The notes: generated by a model from the letters alone, not told the origin. A DNA stretch of 7,618 nucleotides from Desulfobacteraceae bacterium (GCA_027032655.1 JALVMZ010000029.1:1-7618); one strand, 5' to 3'; counted from the first letter of the stretch, positions 1-6,041 are shown. Numbers and translations are program-made.

Positions 1-1066
1 CTCTCTTATAGGTCTGCCTCGATATTGAATCAATATCCTTCCCCTTAAGCAATTCAATACATGCATCCACCACCATAGGATCATAAAGGACACCTTTTTT
101 CTCTTCTAATTCGTCAAGGGCCTTTTCCACACCAAGTGCAGGCCTGTATGGTCTGTGCGATGACATGGCTTCTACCACATCTGCTACTGCTATTACCCTT
201 GCTTCCATATGAATTTCTTCATTTTTTAGACCATCAGGATAACCAGATCCATTCATCCTTTCGTGATGTTGACGAACAATTTCAGCAACAGGCCATGGAA
301 ATCGAATGTCTTTCAGAATGTCATATCCTATTTTAGAGTGCTCCTTGATCAGTTCAAATTCCACTTCAGTTAATTTCCCAGGTTTTGTTAGTATCTCAGA
401 TGGAATGGTAATCTTACCCACATCATGAACCATTCCTGATATAAATATGGCCTCCTTTTTATCATCTGGCAGACCCATCTGTTCGGCTATCTCCCTTGCA
501 AGCTGTGCCACATTCTTTTGATGACCTGCTGTATAAGGGTCTCTTTTCTCCGCGATGGATGCCAGCACATGGATGGTTCCATAGAGGCTTATCCGCATTG
601 CATTGAACAGTTCATTTAACCTCTGGTAGGCATCTCTTAATTCTTCTTCCTGAACCTTTCGTTCCAACATAAGCCTTCTTTCTCTTAATATCCTCTTAAT
701 CCTAAGGATCAGTTCTGTAATATCTATGGGTTTATGAATAAAATCCAATGCCCCCTCTGTAATTGCCATTGAATATGTAAAATCAGATGCATGACCTGTC
801 ATCAAGATTACATCGGTGTCGTATTTTTTCTCTTTTATTTTTTCCAAAAGCTCTATTCCATTCATCTCAGGCATCACAATATCAGCTATTACGAGATCCA
901 TAGGGATATTATCAAGTATCTGTAATGCCTCTTTACCATTTGAGGCAGTGAAACATTGATAGCCTTCCTTTTTTAGGACATTATTTATTAATTTGAGTAT
1001 GGATGGCTCATCATCCACAATAAGAATATGGATATTTTTATTAGATTTATCAAAATTTCTTTTCAT
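1..1066 (-). CDS. Response regulator with REC and HD-GYP domains (probable cyclic-di-GMP phosphodiesterase), partial at C-terminus
   Basis: The frame is open from the ATG at 1066 down to the left edge, giving 355 residues without a stop, so the C-terminus lies outside the window. Residues about 11-125 form a receiver domain: acidic pocket D18-D19, phospho-acceptor D62 in an ADIVMPEMNG stretch, T90 and K112. A charged, probably coiled-coil linker (about 126-158) leads to an HD-GYP domain. That domain shows E173/H182, the HD pair H214-D215 followed by GK, H267-H268-E269, and the GYP signature at 275-277. All expected metal ligands seen so far are present, so hydrolysis of c-di-GMP, controlled by phosphorylation from an unseen histidine kinase, is the likely role (RpfG-like architecture). 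No membrane segment is visible, so it is probably cytosolic. No SD sequence precedes the ATG, which is unlike the other genes here; the start is chosen because the REC domain begins normally after it. Confidence 0.93.
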   Translation of the reverse strand, partial: MKRNFDKSNKNIHILIVDDEPSILKLINNVLKKEGYQCFTASNGKEALQILDNIPMDLVIADIVMPEMNGIELLEKIKEKKYDTDVILMTGHASDFTYSMAITEGALDFIHKPIDITELILRIKRILRERRLMLERKVQEEELRDAYQRLNELFNAMRISLYGTIHVLASIAEKRDPYTAGHQKNVAQLAREIAEQMGLPDDKKEAIFISGMVHDVGKITIPSEILTKPGKLTEVEFELIKEHSKIGYDILKDIRFPWPVAEIVRQHHERMNGSGYPDGLKNEEIHMEARVIAVADVVEAMSSHRPYRPALGVEKALDELEEKKGVLYDPMVVDACIELLKGKDIDSISRQTYKR

Positions 1067-1166
1067 TTTTATTTAATTTTAACACATCCCTTATTTTTAG
1101 TGCAAGTTCTGATTCAAAAACCGCTTTTATGAGTATCTGTTCCATTTCAAGACGGGTATATCCCAT
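1050..1166 (-). CDS. Doubtful 38-residue micro-ORF overlapping the start of the HD-GYP regulator
   Basis: An ATG at 1166 opens a 38-codon frame whose stop lies 17 bases inside the HD-GYP gene in another frame. The predicted peptide is charged and could be helical (it contains LEMEQILIKAVFESELALK). It has no SD, and I recognise no family. Its only support is its position: the regulator's own ATG lacks an SD, so translation of this ORF could deliver ribosomes to it by coupling. It may equally be a chance open frame in the 5' region. Confidence 0.2.
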   Translation of the reverse strand: MGYTRLEMEQILIKAVFESELALKIRDVLKLNKNEKKF

Positions 1167-1178
1167 AATTGGTATTAG

Positions 1179-1207
1179 TTGAAAAATCTCTTAAGAAAAG
1201 GTTTAAT
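1179..1207 (+). promoter_or_regulatory. Candidate sigma70-type promoter for the DHH-CBS gene
   Basis: TTGAAA at 1179-1184 (5/6 to the -35 consensus), a 17-base spacer and TTTAAT at 1202-1207 (5/6 to the -10 consensus). Initiation would be near 1214, giving a leader of about 75-80 bases before the SD-backed start. Its position inside the 5'-extended open frame (which begins at 1169) argues that this extension is not translated. Confidence 0.5.
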
Positions 1208-1279
1208 TATGACGAATGCTTAATAAAGCAGGTAAAAAATGGTTCATCAGATGATCCTGTCTTGTTTTTATTTTATTAT

Positions 1280-1284
1280 GGAGG
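1280..1284 (+). promoter_or_regulatory. Ribosome binding site that decides the DHH-CBS start
   Basis: GGAGG lies 7 bases before the ATG at 1292 and 4 bases before the adjacent in-frame ATG at 1289. This favours 1292 (or 1289) over the upstream in-frame ATG at 1169, which has no SD. Confidence 0.75.
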
Positions 1285-1291
1285 CTTGATG

Positions 1292-2590
1292 ATGGATGTC
1301 ATTGTAACCCACAGGAATGCAGATTTTGATGCCATTGCATCTCTATTTTCTGCAAGATACTATTACAAAGATGCAATTCCTATTATTCCCAGGACATTAA
1401 ATAGTAATGTAAGGTCATTTTTATCAATTCATAAGGATTATTTTAAATATGAAGACATAAAAAGTATTAAGCTTCTGAATGTGAATAGAGTTATTATGGT
1501 GGATACCAATAACTGGTCAAGAATTGAGCTTCCTGATTCATTTTTGGAGGAGCACCAACCTGAGGTCCATATATGGGATCATCATATGGGTGAACCATAT
1601 CCCGAACCGAGTTTTTTTAGATATAAGAAGATTGGTTCCACAACAACCCTTTTCATTGAAGAGATTCAGGAGAATCTTTCCCAAATCACACCCATGGAGG
1701 CAACGCTCTTTCTTGCAGGTATTTATGAAGATACCTCTCACCTGAGTTTTCCATCCACCACACCAGAGGATATGAGGGCATCTGCATTCCTGCTTGAAAA
1801 GGGAGCTGACCTGAGTGTGCTGAGAAATTTCCTGAGACCAGCCTATAGTCCTGCTCAAAAGAATATTCTCTTTGATATGTTGAAAGAACCTTCCAGAGAA
1901 AAGATAAACGGTTACACTGTGAGTATAAGTGATGTGGAGCTCAGAGGACATGTCCAGGGACTTTCAGTAGTATTGAATATGTTCTCTGAGATTGTGAATG
2001 TGGACATTGCATTTGGTATTTTTTATCAGAAGGAGCAGAACAAATGCATAGTGATTGGGAGGAGCAGGACAGATGGATTTGATATCTCCTCAGTCATGAA
2101 GAAACTGGGTGGCGGTGGACATCCAAGTGCGGGCTCTGCACTTATCAAAGGTGTATCACCATATGAGTTAAAGGAGTGGATAAGAGGTCTGATCAAAACA
2201 GGAGCCAGAGGTGTTGTGCTTATAAGAGACCTAATGTCATATCCGGTTGAATATGTTAGCCCGGAAACCACCATGAAGGAAGTGGCCATGCTATTCAGGG
2301 AAAAGGGTTTTACTGGTGTCCCTGTGGTTCAGAATGGAGAAGTGGTTGGGGTAATCTCCAGGAGAGATTTTAAAAAGGTAAGAAAGGAATCCCAGCTACA
2401 TGCTCCTGTTAAGGCCTTTATGTGTTCAAATACTCATTTTATCGGTCCTGATGATAGTGTTTATAAGGCTGTTAAACTGATGATAAAGAATGATATTGGC
2501 AGGCTACCTGTAATTGAAAAGGGAAAACTTATTGGTATTGTGACCCGCTCAGATACCATGCGCTATTTTTATGACCTTCTCCCAAATTAG
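1292..2590 (+). CDS. DHH-family phosphoesterase with DHHA1 and two CBS domains (stand-alone form of the N-terminal half of long tRNA nucleotidyltransferases)
   Basis: The protein has 432 residues from the 1292 start. Residues about 1-155 carry the DHH catalytic motifs: H7/D11/D13 (THRNADFDA), D71 (VDTN), D96-H97-H98, and D147 (YEDTSH). DHHA1 (about 205-300) has the glycine-rich GGGGHPSAG motif at 273-281. Two CBS domains follow (about 314-366 and 373-427), a module that usually binds adenine nucleotides. All metal-binding residues are intact, so it should hydrolyse a phosphodiester or phosphomonoester, perhaps a short oligonucleotide or pAp as NrnA-type relatives do; the substrate is inferred. 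In several bacteria this exact module is fused to a C-terminal CCA/A-adding nucleotidyltransferase, giving proteins of over 800 residues. Here a stop falls directly after the second CBS domain and a hairpin follows, so it is truly short. A 5' extension to the ATG at 1169 is open but lacks an SD, adds no recognisable domain and contains the likely promoter. Confidence 0.9.
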   Translation: MDVIVTHRNADFDAIASLFSARYYYKDAIPIIPRTLNSNVRSFLSIHKDYFKYEDIKSIKLLNVNRVIMVDTNNWSRIELPDSFLEEHQPEVHIWDHHMGEPYPEPSFFRYKKIGSTTTLFIEEIQENLSQITPMEATLFLAGIYEDTSHLSFPSTTPEDMRASAFLLEKGADLSVLRNFLRPAYSPAQKNILFDMLKEPSREKINGYTVSISDVELRGHVQGLSVVLNMFSEIVNVDIAFGIFYQKEQNKCIVIGRSRTDGFDISSVMKKLGGGGHPSAGSALIKGVSPYELKEWIRGLIKTGARGVVLIRDLMSYPVEYVSPETTMKEVAMLFREKGFTGVPVVQNGEVVGVISRRDFKKVRKESQLHAPVKAFMCSNTHFIGPDDSVYKAVKLMIKNDIGRLPVIEKGKLIGIVTRSDTMRYFYDLLPN

Positions 2591-2625
2591 TATTTAGGTA
2601 TCTGAAGTCAATCTGAATAATCTTA

Positions 2626-2651
2626 GGAAGGGGCTAAATATTGCCCCTTCC
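2626..2651. terminator. Hairpin between convergent genes, candidate bidirectional terminator
   Basis: GGAAGGGGC at 2626-2634 pairs perfectly with GCCCCTTCC at 2643-2651 around an 8-base loop, 36 bases after the DHH-CBS stop and 11 bases past the fbp stop. Neither strand has a clear U-run after the stem, so intrinsic termination is not certain; it may act as a 3'-end stabilising stem for both transcripts. Confidence 0.6.
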
Positions 2652-2661
2652 ATAGTAAAGT

Positions 2662-3762
2662 CTATTCCCTTATCTGGAATCTGCTGTCCAATTCCTCAAG
2701 TTTCTTTACTATTCCACCATATTCAAGCTCACTATAAGGTAGCATGGCACTTCCAAAAAAGCCCTGTCTCCTTATTTCAATAGCCTTTTCAGAAACCTTT
2801 TCCCTGATATAATCCCAGAATGGGTGATCAAAGGCATCAACAGGATTTGTAAGCTTTCCCTCATGCACACAATAGCCCGCACATGAAACAACAGGAGGAC
2901 CATCAAAGAAAGATATGGTGCTGTTGAGTTTTACCGGCATAAATGGGCCTGTATGGCTTCCTCTCATGAAGCCTGCCACATAGGGAGCAATACTGTATGG
3001 AGCAAGCACTTCACCAGTTGCTGGAAATGCACCCTGCACCCTTACAAGCATAATTGGGTCATCTTTGCCCGTATATTTACCTGCAATATTCCTTAGTCTT
3101 GTGGTGCTAACAGATACTGCCTGCTCACCTGTCTCCCTGGAATATATGCCCTCAATAACGAAGCGTTCGGGGTCTCTAAGAAGGGCAGCAATGTCATATA
3201 GTTCCTCCGGGGCATTCAGGGATATTACCCTGTCCGCCTCTGTATATGATACATCCATTATATCAAACCTGAAACCTTTAAACATCCCTGGAGATAGTAT
3301 AAGACCTGAACAGAACATGGGGTCAGCAAACGCAAGATATAGGGCCAGGTTGTATGCCCCCGGATCAGTTTTATCAGCCGCAAAGAAAAGGAATGGCTCA
3401 TTCGGTCTTTCTTCAAATTCCATTTCTGCGACTGCTGGTCCCATCCCCTTTATATTTCCGGAGAATGCATCCTTGAGTAGATCCTGTCCTGCTCCATAAA
3501 GCCCCTGGTCTTTGGCAACTTCGGTCCCTGTTTTGAATGCCTCCCATGCAAGGCCATGGATATCAGGATTACCAACACCCTTATTGTGGGTGCAAAGGAT
3601 GGCAATATCATCTCCTGTAAAACTTATTTTATAATCTATTAATAGGCCCTGTTGATGCTGTTCAACATATCCTATTACACTATCCAGCACCCTTTGGCTG
3701 GGTTTTATATGTCCTCCAATGCTCCCGATGTCTGCCTTAATAGCTGTAATAGTGGTCTTCAT
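2662..3762 (-). CDS. fbp: Bifunctional fructose-1,6-bisphosphate aldolase/phosphatase (archaeal type, class V FBPase)
   Basis: The 366-residue protein is full length for this family, which condenses glyceraldehyde-3-phosphate with dihydroxyacetone phosphate and dephosphorylates the product to fructose-6-phosphate in one active site, driving gluconeogenesis one way. The residues known from characterised archaeal enzymes are visible: D11 and H18 (DIGSIGGH), D51-D52 (TGDD), Q93, D130-K131 (ADKTD), and the KYTGKDDP segment with Y230, the Schiff-base lysine K233, and D234-D235. Y348 (LEYGG) is a likely match to the C-terminal aldolase tyrosine. Both activities are therefore expected. It is cytosolic, with no signal peptide. 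The start is supported by a perfect SD eight bases upstream. It is transcribed divergently from the oxidoreductase at 3942. The family is typical of archaea and some early-branching or anaerobic bacteria, so its ancestry here may be shared or by transfer. Confidence 0.95.
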   Translation of the reverse strand: MKTTITAIKADIGSIGGHIKPSQRVLDSVIGYVEQHQQGLLIDYKISFTGDDIAILCTHNKGVGNPDIHGLAWEAFKTGTEVAKDQGLYGAGQDLLKDAFSGNIKGMGPAVAEMEFEERPNEPFLFFAADKTDPGAYNLALYLAFADPMFCSGLILSPGMFKGFRFDIMDVSYTEADRVISLNAPEELYDIAALLRDPERFVIEGIYSRETGEQAVSVSTTRLRNIAGKYTGKDDPIMLVRVQGAFPATGEVLAPYSIAPYVAGFMRGSHTGPFMPVKLNSTISFFDGPPVVSCAGYCVHEGKLTNPVDAFDHPFWDYIREKVSEKAIEIRRQGFFGSAMLPYSELEYGGIVKKLEELDSRFQIRE

Positions 3763-3770
3763 TTGCCTCT

Positions 3771-3777
3771 ACCTCCT
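3771..3777 (-). promoter_or_regulatory. Strong ribosome binding site of the fbp gene
   Basis: On the minus strand this reads AGGAGGT, a perfect anti-16S match, 8 bases before the ATG at 3762. It fixes the fbp start. Confidence 0.85.
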
Positions 3778-3795
3778 TTCGATTCTTCATATTTG

Positions 3796-3824
3796 TTGAA
3801 TAAACTCTCCACTCTTGCTATATT
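3796..3824 (+). promoter_or_regulatory. Candidate extended -10 promoter for the oxidoreductase
   Basis: TTGAAT at 3796-3801, a 17-base spacer, and TATATT at 3819-3824 preceded by TGC, which fits the extended -10 pattern. Initiation near 3831 would give a leader of about 110 bases. The region is AT-rich, so chance matches are likely. Confidence 0.35.
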
Positions 3825-3876
3825 TTCATTGTTAAAATTATTTTTGAGTTCTCTAATGATATATAATATTTAAATT

Positions 3877-3905
3877 ATTAAAACAAGTTTAAATACTCTT
3901 TTGAA
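3877..3905 (-). promoter_or_regulatory. Candidate extended -10 promoter for fbp
   Basis: On the minus strand, TTCAAA (3905-3900), a 17-base spacer and TTTAAT (3882-3877) preceded by TGT. The -35 match is poor and the -10 is 5/6. Initiation near 3870 would give a leader of about 108 bases. A weaker alternative is TTGTTT (3886-3881) with TATATC (3863-3858). Confidence 0.25.
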
Positions 3906-3930
3906 CAAATATTCTTATATGGTGCCAGTA

Positions 3931-3937
3931 AGGAGGT
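3931..3937 (+). promoter_or_regulatory. Ribosome binding site of the FAD/NAD oxidoreductase
   Basis: AGGAGGT, a perfect SD, lies 4 bases before the ATG at 3942. The spacing is short, but there is no competing in-frame ATG close by. Confidence 0.8.
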
Positions 3938-3941
3938 TTGT

Positions 3942-5141
3942 ATGAAAAGATATGTTATCATTGGAAATGGTGTTGCGGGAGCAACGGCGTGTGAGAACAT
4001 AAGGAAAAATGATCCAGATGGTTCAATAACCATGATTACAGAAGAGGATATCCCTTTTTATTACAGGGTGAGATTACCTGAATTCATTTCGGGAGATATA
4101 ACGGAACAGGAGCTTATTGCAAAGAAGGAGGAATGGTATCGAAAGAATAATATAGATCTGATATTGAACCAGAGAGTGGTGAAAGGTGATAAAAGTGAGA
4201 GGATAATTGAAACAGATAAGGGTAAAAGACTTGAATATGATTTCCTGCTAATTGCAACAGGTAGCAGGGCCTTTATCCCGCCCATCAAGGGTGTGAATAA
4301 AGCAGGGGTATTTACATTGAGAAACATAAGAGATGCGAGGGATATCGTAAATTATGCAGATTCAGTGGAAAGTGTGGTGCTGATTGGTGGAGGACTCCTG
4401 GGGCTTGAAACAGGCAATGCGCTCAGAAAACTGGGGAAAGACCTTATGGTGGTGGAATTTTTCCCAAGACTTCTGCCCCGTCAACTGGATTCCCTGAGAG
4501 CGAAGAAGCTTCAGGAGATAATGGAAGGCATGGGCTTTTCTTTCAGGCTTGGAGCCAGGACTCAGGAGATCAAAGGCGAGGAGAAGGTGGAAGGTGTGAT
4601 ACTTGAGGGGGGAGAGGTGCTTGATGCAGACATGGTGATTATCTCTGCAGGGGTTAGACCAGATATTGAACTCGCAAAGACAATGGGGCTCAGAATAGAT
4701 AAAGGAATTGTGGTGGATGACCATCTCAGAACGGATGTGGATACAGTTTATGCAGCAGGAGATGTGGCAGAATTCAATGGTATGCTATATGGGATATGGC
4801 CTGCGGCAATGGAGCAGGGGAAAATAGCTGGTGTCAATATGGCAGGGGGTGATATGAAATACACAGGCACACCCATGGCAAACACACTAAAGGTGCTTGG
4901 AGTAAACCTTGCATCAGCAGGGGATATTGATCCTGACGGCCTCCTTGAATCAAGAACCATTGAAAAACAGGATGTCTATAAAAAGATAGTGATTAAAGAT
5001 AACAAGATCGTGGGATGTATTATGCTCGGAGATACAGAAGGATTTAATAGAATTAAAAAGGCCATGGCTGATAAAAGGGATATCTCAGATATAAAAGACA
5101 GGATTTTAGAAGAGGGATTTGATTTTAATCTCCTCAATTAA
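3942..5141 (+). CDS. FAD-dependent NAD(P)/FAD pyridine nucleotide-disulfide-family oxidoreductase (NirB N-terminal/rubredoxin reductase-like)
   Basis: The 399-residue protein has the two-dinucleotide-fold architecture of flavin NAD(P)H oxidoreductases. The FAD-binding loop GNGVAG is at 8-13, ATGSR at 105-109, and the NAD loop GGGLLGLE at 149-156. Acidic E172 at the end of the next strand suggests NADH over NADPH. The second FAD motif is AAGDVAE at 271-277. The C-terminal 80 or so residues resemble the small C-terminal domain of nitrite reductase/rubredoxin reductase enzymes. YYRVRLP at 40-46 stands where CoA-disulfide reductases have their active cysteine, and only C17 and C359 occur, so it is not a cysteine-based disulfide reductase. 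It should pass electrons from NADH to a small carrier such as rubredoxin, or to oxygen or another acceptor. No partner gene is adjacent, so the acceptor is unknown. No signal peptide is seen. Its stop lies one base from the stop of the convergent CBS-ACT gene. Confidence 0.88.
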   Translation: MKRYVIIGNGVAGATACENIRKNDPDGSITMITEEDIPFYYRVRLPEFISGDITEQELIAKKEEWYRKNNIDLILNQRVVKGDKSERIIETDKGKRLEYDFLLIATGSRAFIPPIKGVNKAGVFTLRNIRDARDIVNYADSVESVVLIGGGLLGLETGNALRKLGKDLMVVEFFPRLLPRQLDSLRAKKLQEIMEGMGFSFRLGARTQEIKGEEKVEGVILEGGEVLDADMVIISAGVRPDIELAKTMGLRIDKGIVVDDHLRTDVDTVYAAGDVAEFNGMLYGIWPAAMEQGKIAGVNMAGGDMKYTGTPMANTLKVLGVNLASAGDIDPDGLLESRTIEKQDVYKKIVIKDNKIVGCIMLGDTEGFNRIKKAMADKRDISDIKDRILEEGFDFNLLN

Positions 5142-5142
5142 T

Positions 5143-5817
5143 TTAGCTATAAATATCTTCAAGGGGATCTTTTACCATGTAAAGGAGCATAAATCTTTTC
5201 TCTAACTTTTTAATCAGCCTTTTGAGATTCTCCTCGGGTATCTTCTTTATCCTTATAAATACATGTCTGTATCCTGGATCAGCGGTGTCGCTGGTGCTCA
5301 GTATGCTGACAACATGTCCATATTCTTCTCTTATGACATCTGCCACCTCCTTAATGGCACCAGGTTTGTCTTCCAGATTAAAGGCAAACTGCACACCTCC
5401 CTGATATATTCCTGTAATTGAAATTAGCACCTTGAACACATCTCCCTGGGTAATTATACCCACCAGATCCCCATTTCTGGTAACCACGGGAATACCTGTT
5501 GTGCGGTGTTCAAGCATCATGACTGCCGCAACCTCCACGGTCTGATCAGGTCTTATAGTAACCGGACTTGGATTCATGATATCTTTGGCCTTTGTCTCAG
5601 CAAGCAAGTGATAGAGTTCCTGGGCCTTTAAAGTTATTGACCTTGAAGGCGATGCCTTTATTACATCCTGATCCGTTATCATGCCCACAAGTTTCTTATC
5701 CCTTACCACTGGAAGGTGCCTTATATTGTGCTCCTCCATAATCTTACCAACCTTTATAATAGTATCATCCTCCTGGGCAGTAATAAGATCAGATGACATC
5801 CAGTTCTGAACTTGCAT
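5143..5817 (-). CDS. CBS-CBS-ACT domain protein (AcuB-like)
   Basis: The 224-residue protein (from 5817) contains a tandem CBS pair, residues about 1-55 (VQNWMSSDLIT... VGMITDQDV) and 77-135 (KDIMNPSPVTI... VGIITQGDV), which normally binds AMP, ATP or a related nucleotide. A C-terminal ACT domain (about 141-212; FNLEDKPGAIKEVADVI) normally binds a small ligand such as an amino acid. No catalytic domain is present, so it is a sensor or regulator; AcuB-like proteins have this layout, but their mechanism is poorly defined and the target here cannot be read from context. Start choice: an in-frame ATG two codons earlier (5823) has only one base between it and AGGAGG, whereas the ATG at 5817 has a normal 7-base spacing. 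It converges with the oxidoreductase at 5141, with no room for a terminator between them. Confidence 0.9.
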   Translation of the reverse strand: MQVQNWMSSDLITAQEDDTIIKVGKIMEEHNIRHLPVVRDKKLVGMITDQDVIKASPSRSITLKAQELYHLLAETKAKDIMNPSPVTIRPDQTVEVAAVMMLEHRTTGIPVVTRNGDLVGIITQGDVFKVLISITGIYQGGVQFAFNLEDKPGAIKEVADVIREEYGHVVSILSTSDTADPGYRHVFIRIKKIPEENLKRLIKKLEKRFMLLYMVKDPLEDIYS

Positions 5818-5824
5818 AAACATG

Positions 5825-5831
5825 CCTCCTT
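5825..5831 (-). promoter_or_regulatory. Ribosome binding site that decides the CBS-ACT start
   Basis: The minus strand reads AAGGAGG, 7 bases before the ATG at 5817 but only 1 base before the ATG at 5823, so the shorter protein is favoured. Confidence 0.75.
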
Positions 5832-5846
5832 ATAAAGATATTTTAC

Positions 5847-5875
5847 AATCTAATTTATTGAACAATTAATATCAA
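5847..5875 (-). promoter_or_regulatory. Candidate sigma70-type promoter for the CBS-ACT gene
   Basis: On the minus strand, TTGATA (5875-5870, 5/6 to consensus), a 17-base spacer, and TAGATT (5852-5847, 4/6). Initiation near 5840 would leave a short leader of about 20 bases containing the SD. Confidence 0.4.
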
Positions 5876-5887
5876 TACAAATTGTAT
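5875..5887. promoter_or_regulatory. Perfect dyad abutting the CBS-ACT -35, candidate operator
   Basis: ATACAA, one central base, TTGTAT: a perfect 6+1+6 inverted repeat immediately upstream of the candidate -35 of the CBS-ACT gene. The geometry would suit a dimeric regulator; no regulator is encoded next to it. Confidence 0.3.
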
Positions 5888-5923
5888 CAAAGTATGCAAT
5901 AACATGGATTAAGAACATTGCCA

Positions 5924-5938
5924 AAAAGGGACCCTTTT
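5924..5938. promoter_or_regulatory. Perfect 7+1+7 dyad in the CBS-ACT/Nudix spacer
   Basis: AAAAGGG, one central A, CCCTTTT form a perfect inverted repeat about 40 bases upstream of the -35 of the Nudix promoter. A one-base centre cannot be an RNA loop, so a DNA-level site is more plausible. An overlapping RNA stem (AAGGGA/TCCCTT with a 6-base loop) is also possible, but is not followed by a clear U-run on either strand. Confidence 0.3.
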
Positions 5939-5977
5939 CCCTTCTAAATCTTGAGGTCATATAAAGATAATTCCCCA

Positions 5978-6007
5978 TTGACTCTTAAATAAGGTCGCAC
6001 ATATACT
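5978..6007 (+). promoter_or_regulatory. Candidate sigma70-type promoter for the Nudix-M16 operon
   Basis: TTGACT at 5978-5983 (5/6), an 18-base spacer, and TATACT at 6002-6007 (5/6). Initiation near 6014 gives a leader of about 28 bases containing AGGAG (6030-6034), 7 bases before the ATG at 6042. This is one of the two best promoter matches in the window. Confidence 0.55.
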
Positions 6008-6041
6008 GATTGGAAAATCTAATAAATGCAGGAGCTGTTAT

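Larger units (their letters stand above)
3789..3912. repeat. Inverted 12-mer pair in the fbp/oxidoreductase control region
   Basis: TTGAACAAATAT at 3901-3912 and ATATTTGTTGAA at 3789-3800 are inverted copies matching at 11 of 12 bases. Each lies about 26-29 bases outside the start codon on its side, and the midpoint of the pair (about 3850) almost coincides with the midpoint between the two start codons (3852). Each copy overlaps the -35 of one candidate promoter. They could be paired operators of a shared regulator, but the stretch is very AT-rich. Confidence 0.35.

Noticed and set aside
21..37. Perfect inverted repeat GATATTGA-A-TCAATATC
   Set aside because: It lies within the HD-GYP coding frame (DIDSI region), where ordinary codons explain it; there is no sign of a regulatory or mobile-element role.
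136..336. Leucine-rich plus-strand open frame suggestive of a membrane peptide
   Set aside because: It is antisense to the clearly conserved HD-GYP domain and has no SD.
1169..1288. In-frame 5' extension that would lengthen the DHH-CBS protein by about 41 residues
   Set aside because: There is no SD before the ATG at 1169, a good promoter lies inside the stretch, the extension has no family-like sequence, and GGAGG sits correctly before 1289/1292.
3065..3499. 144-codon plus-strand open frame
   Set aside because: It is the complement of the strongly conserved fbp gene, shows no family features and has no SD.
4362..4724. 120-codon minus-strand open frame inside the oxidoreductase
   Set aside because: It is antisense to the NAD-binding domain, and its composition is that of a reverse-frame shadow.
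5818..5823. Start of the CBS-ACT protein two codons earlier at 5823
   Set aside because: Only one base separates that ATG from AGGAGG; the ATG at 5817 has normal 7-base spacing.
5824..6041. Possible riboswitch or small RNA in the CBS-ACT/Nudix spacer
   Set aside because: Predicted leaders are only about 20-30 bases long and no known riboswitch core or sRNA-like terminator is recognisable.
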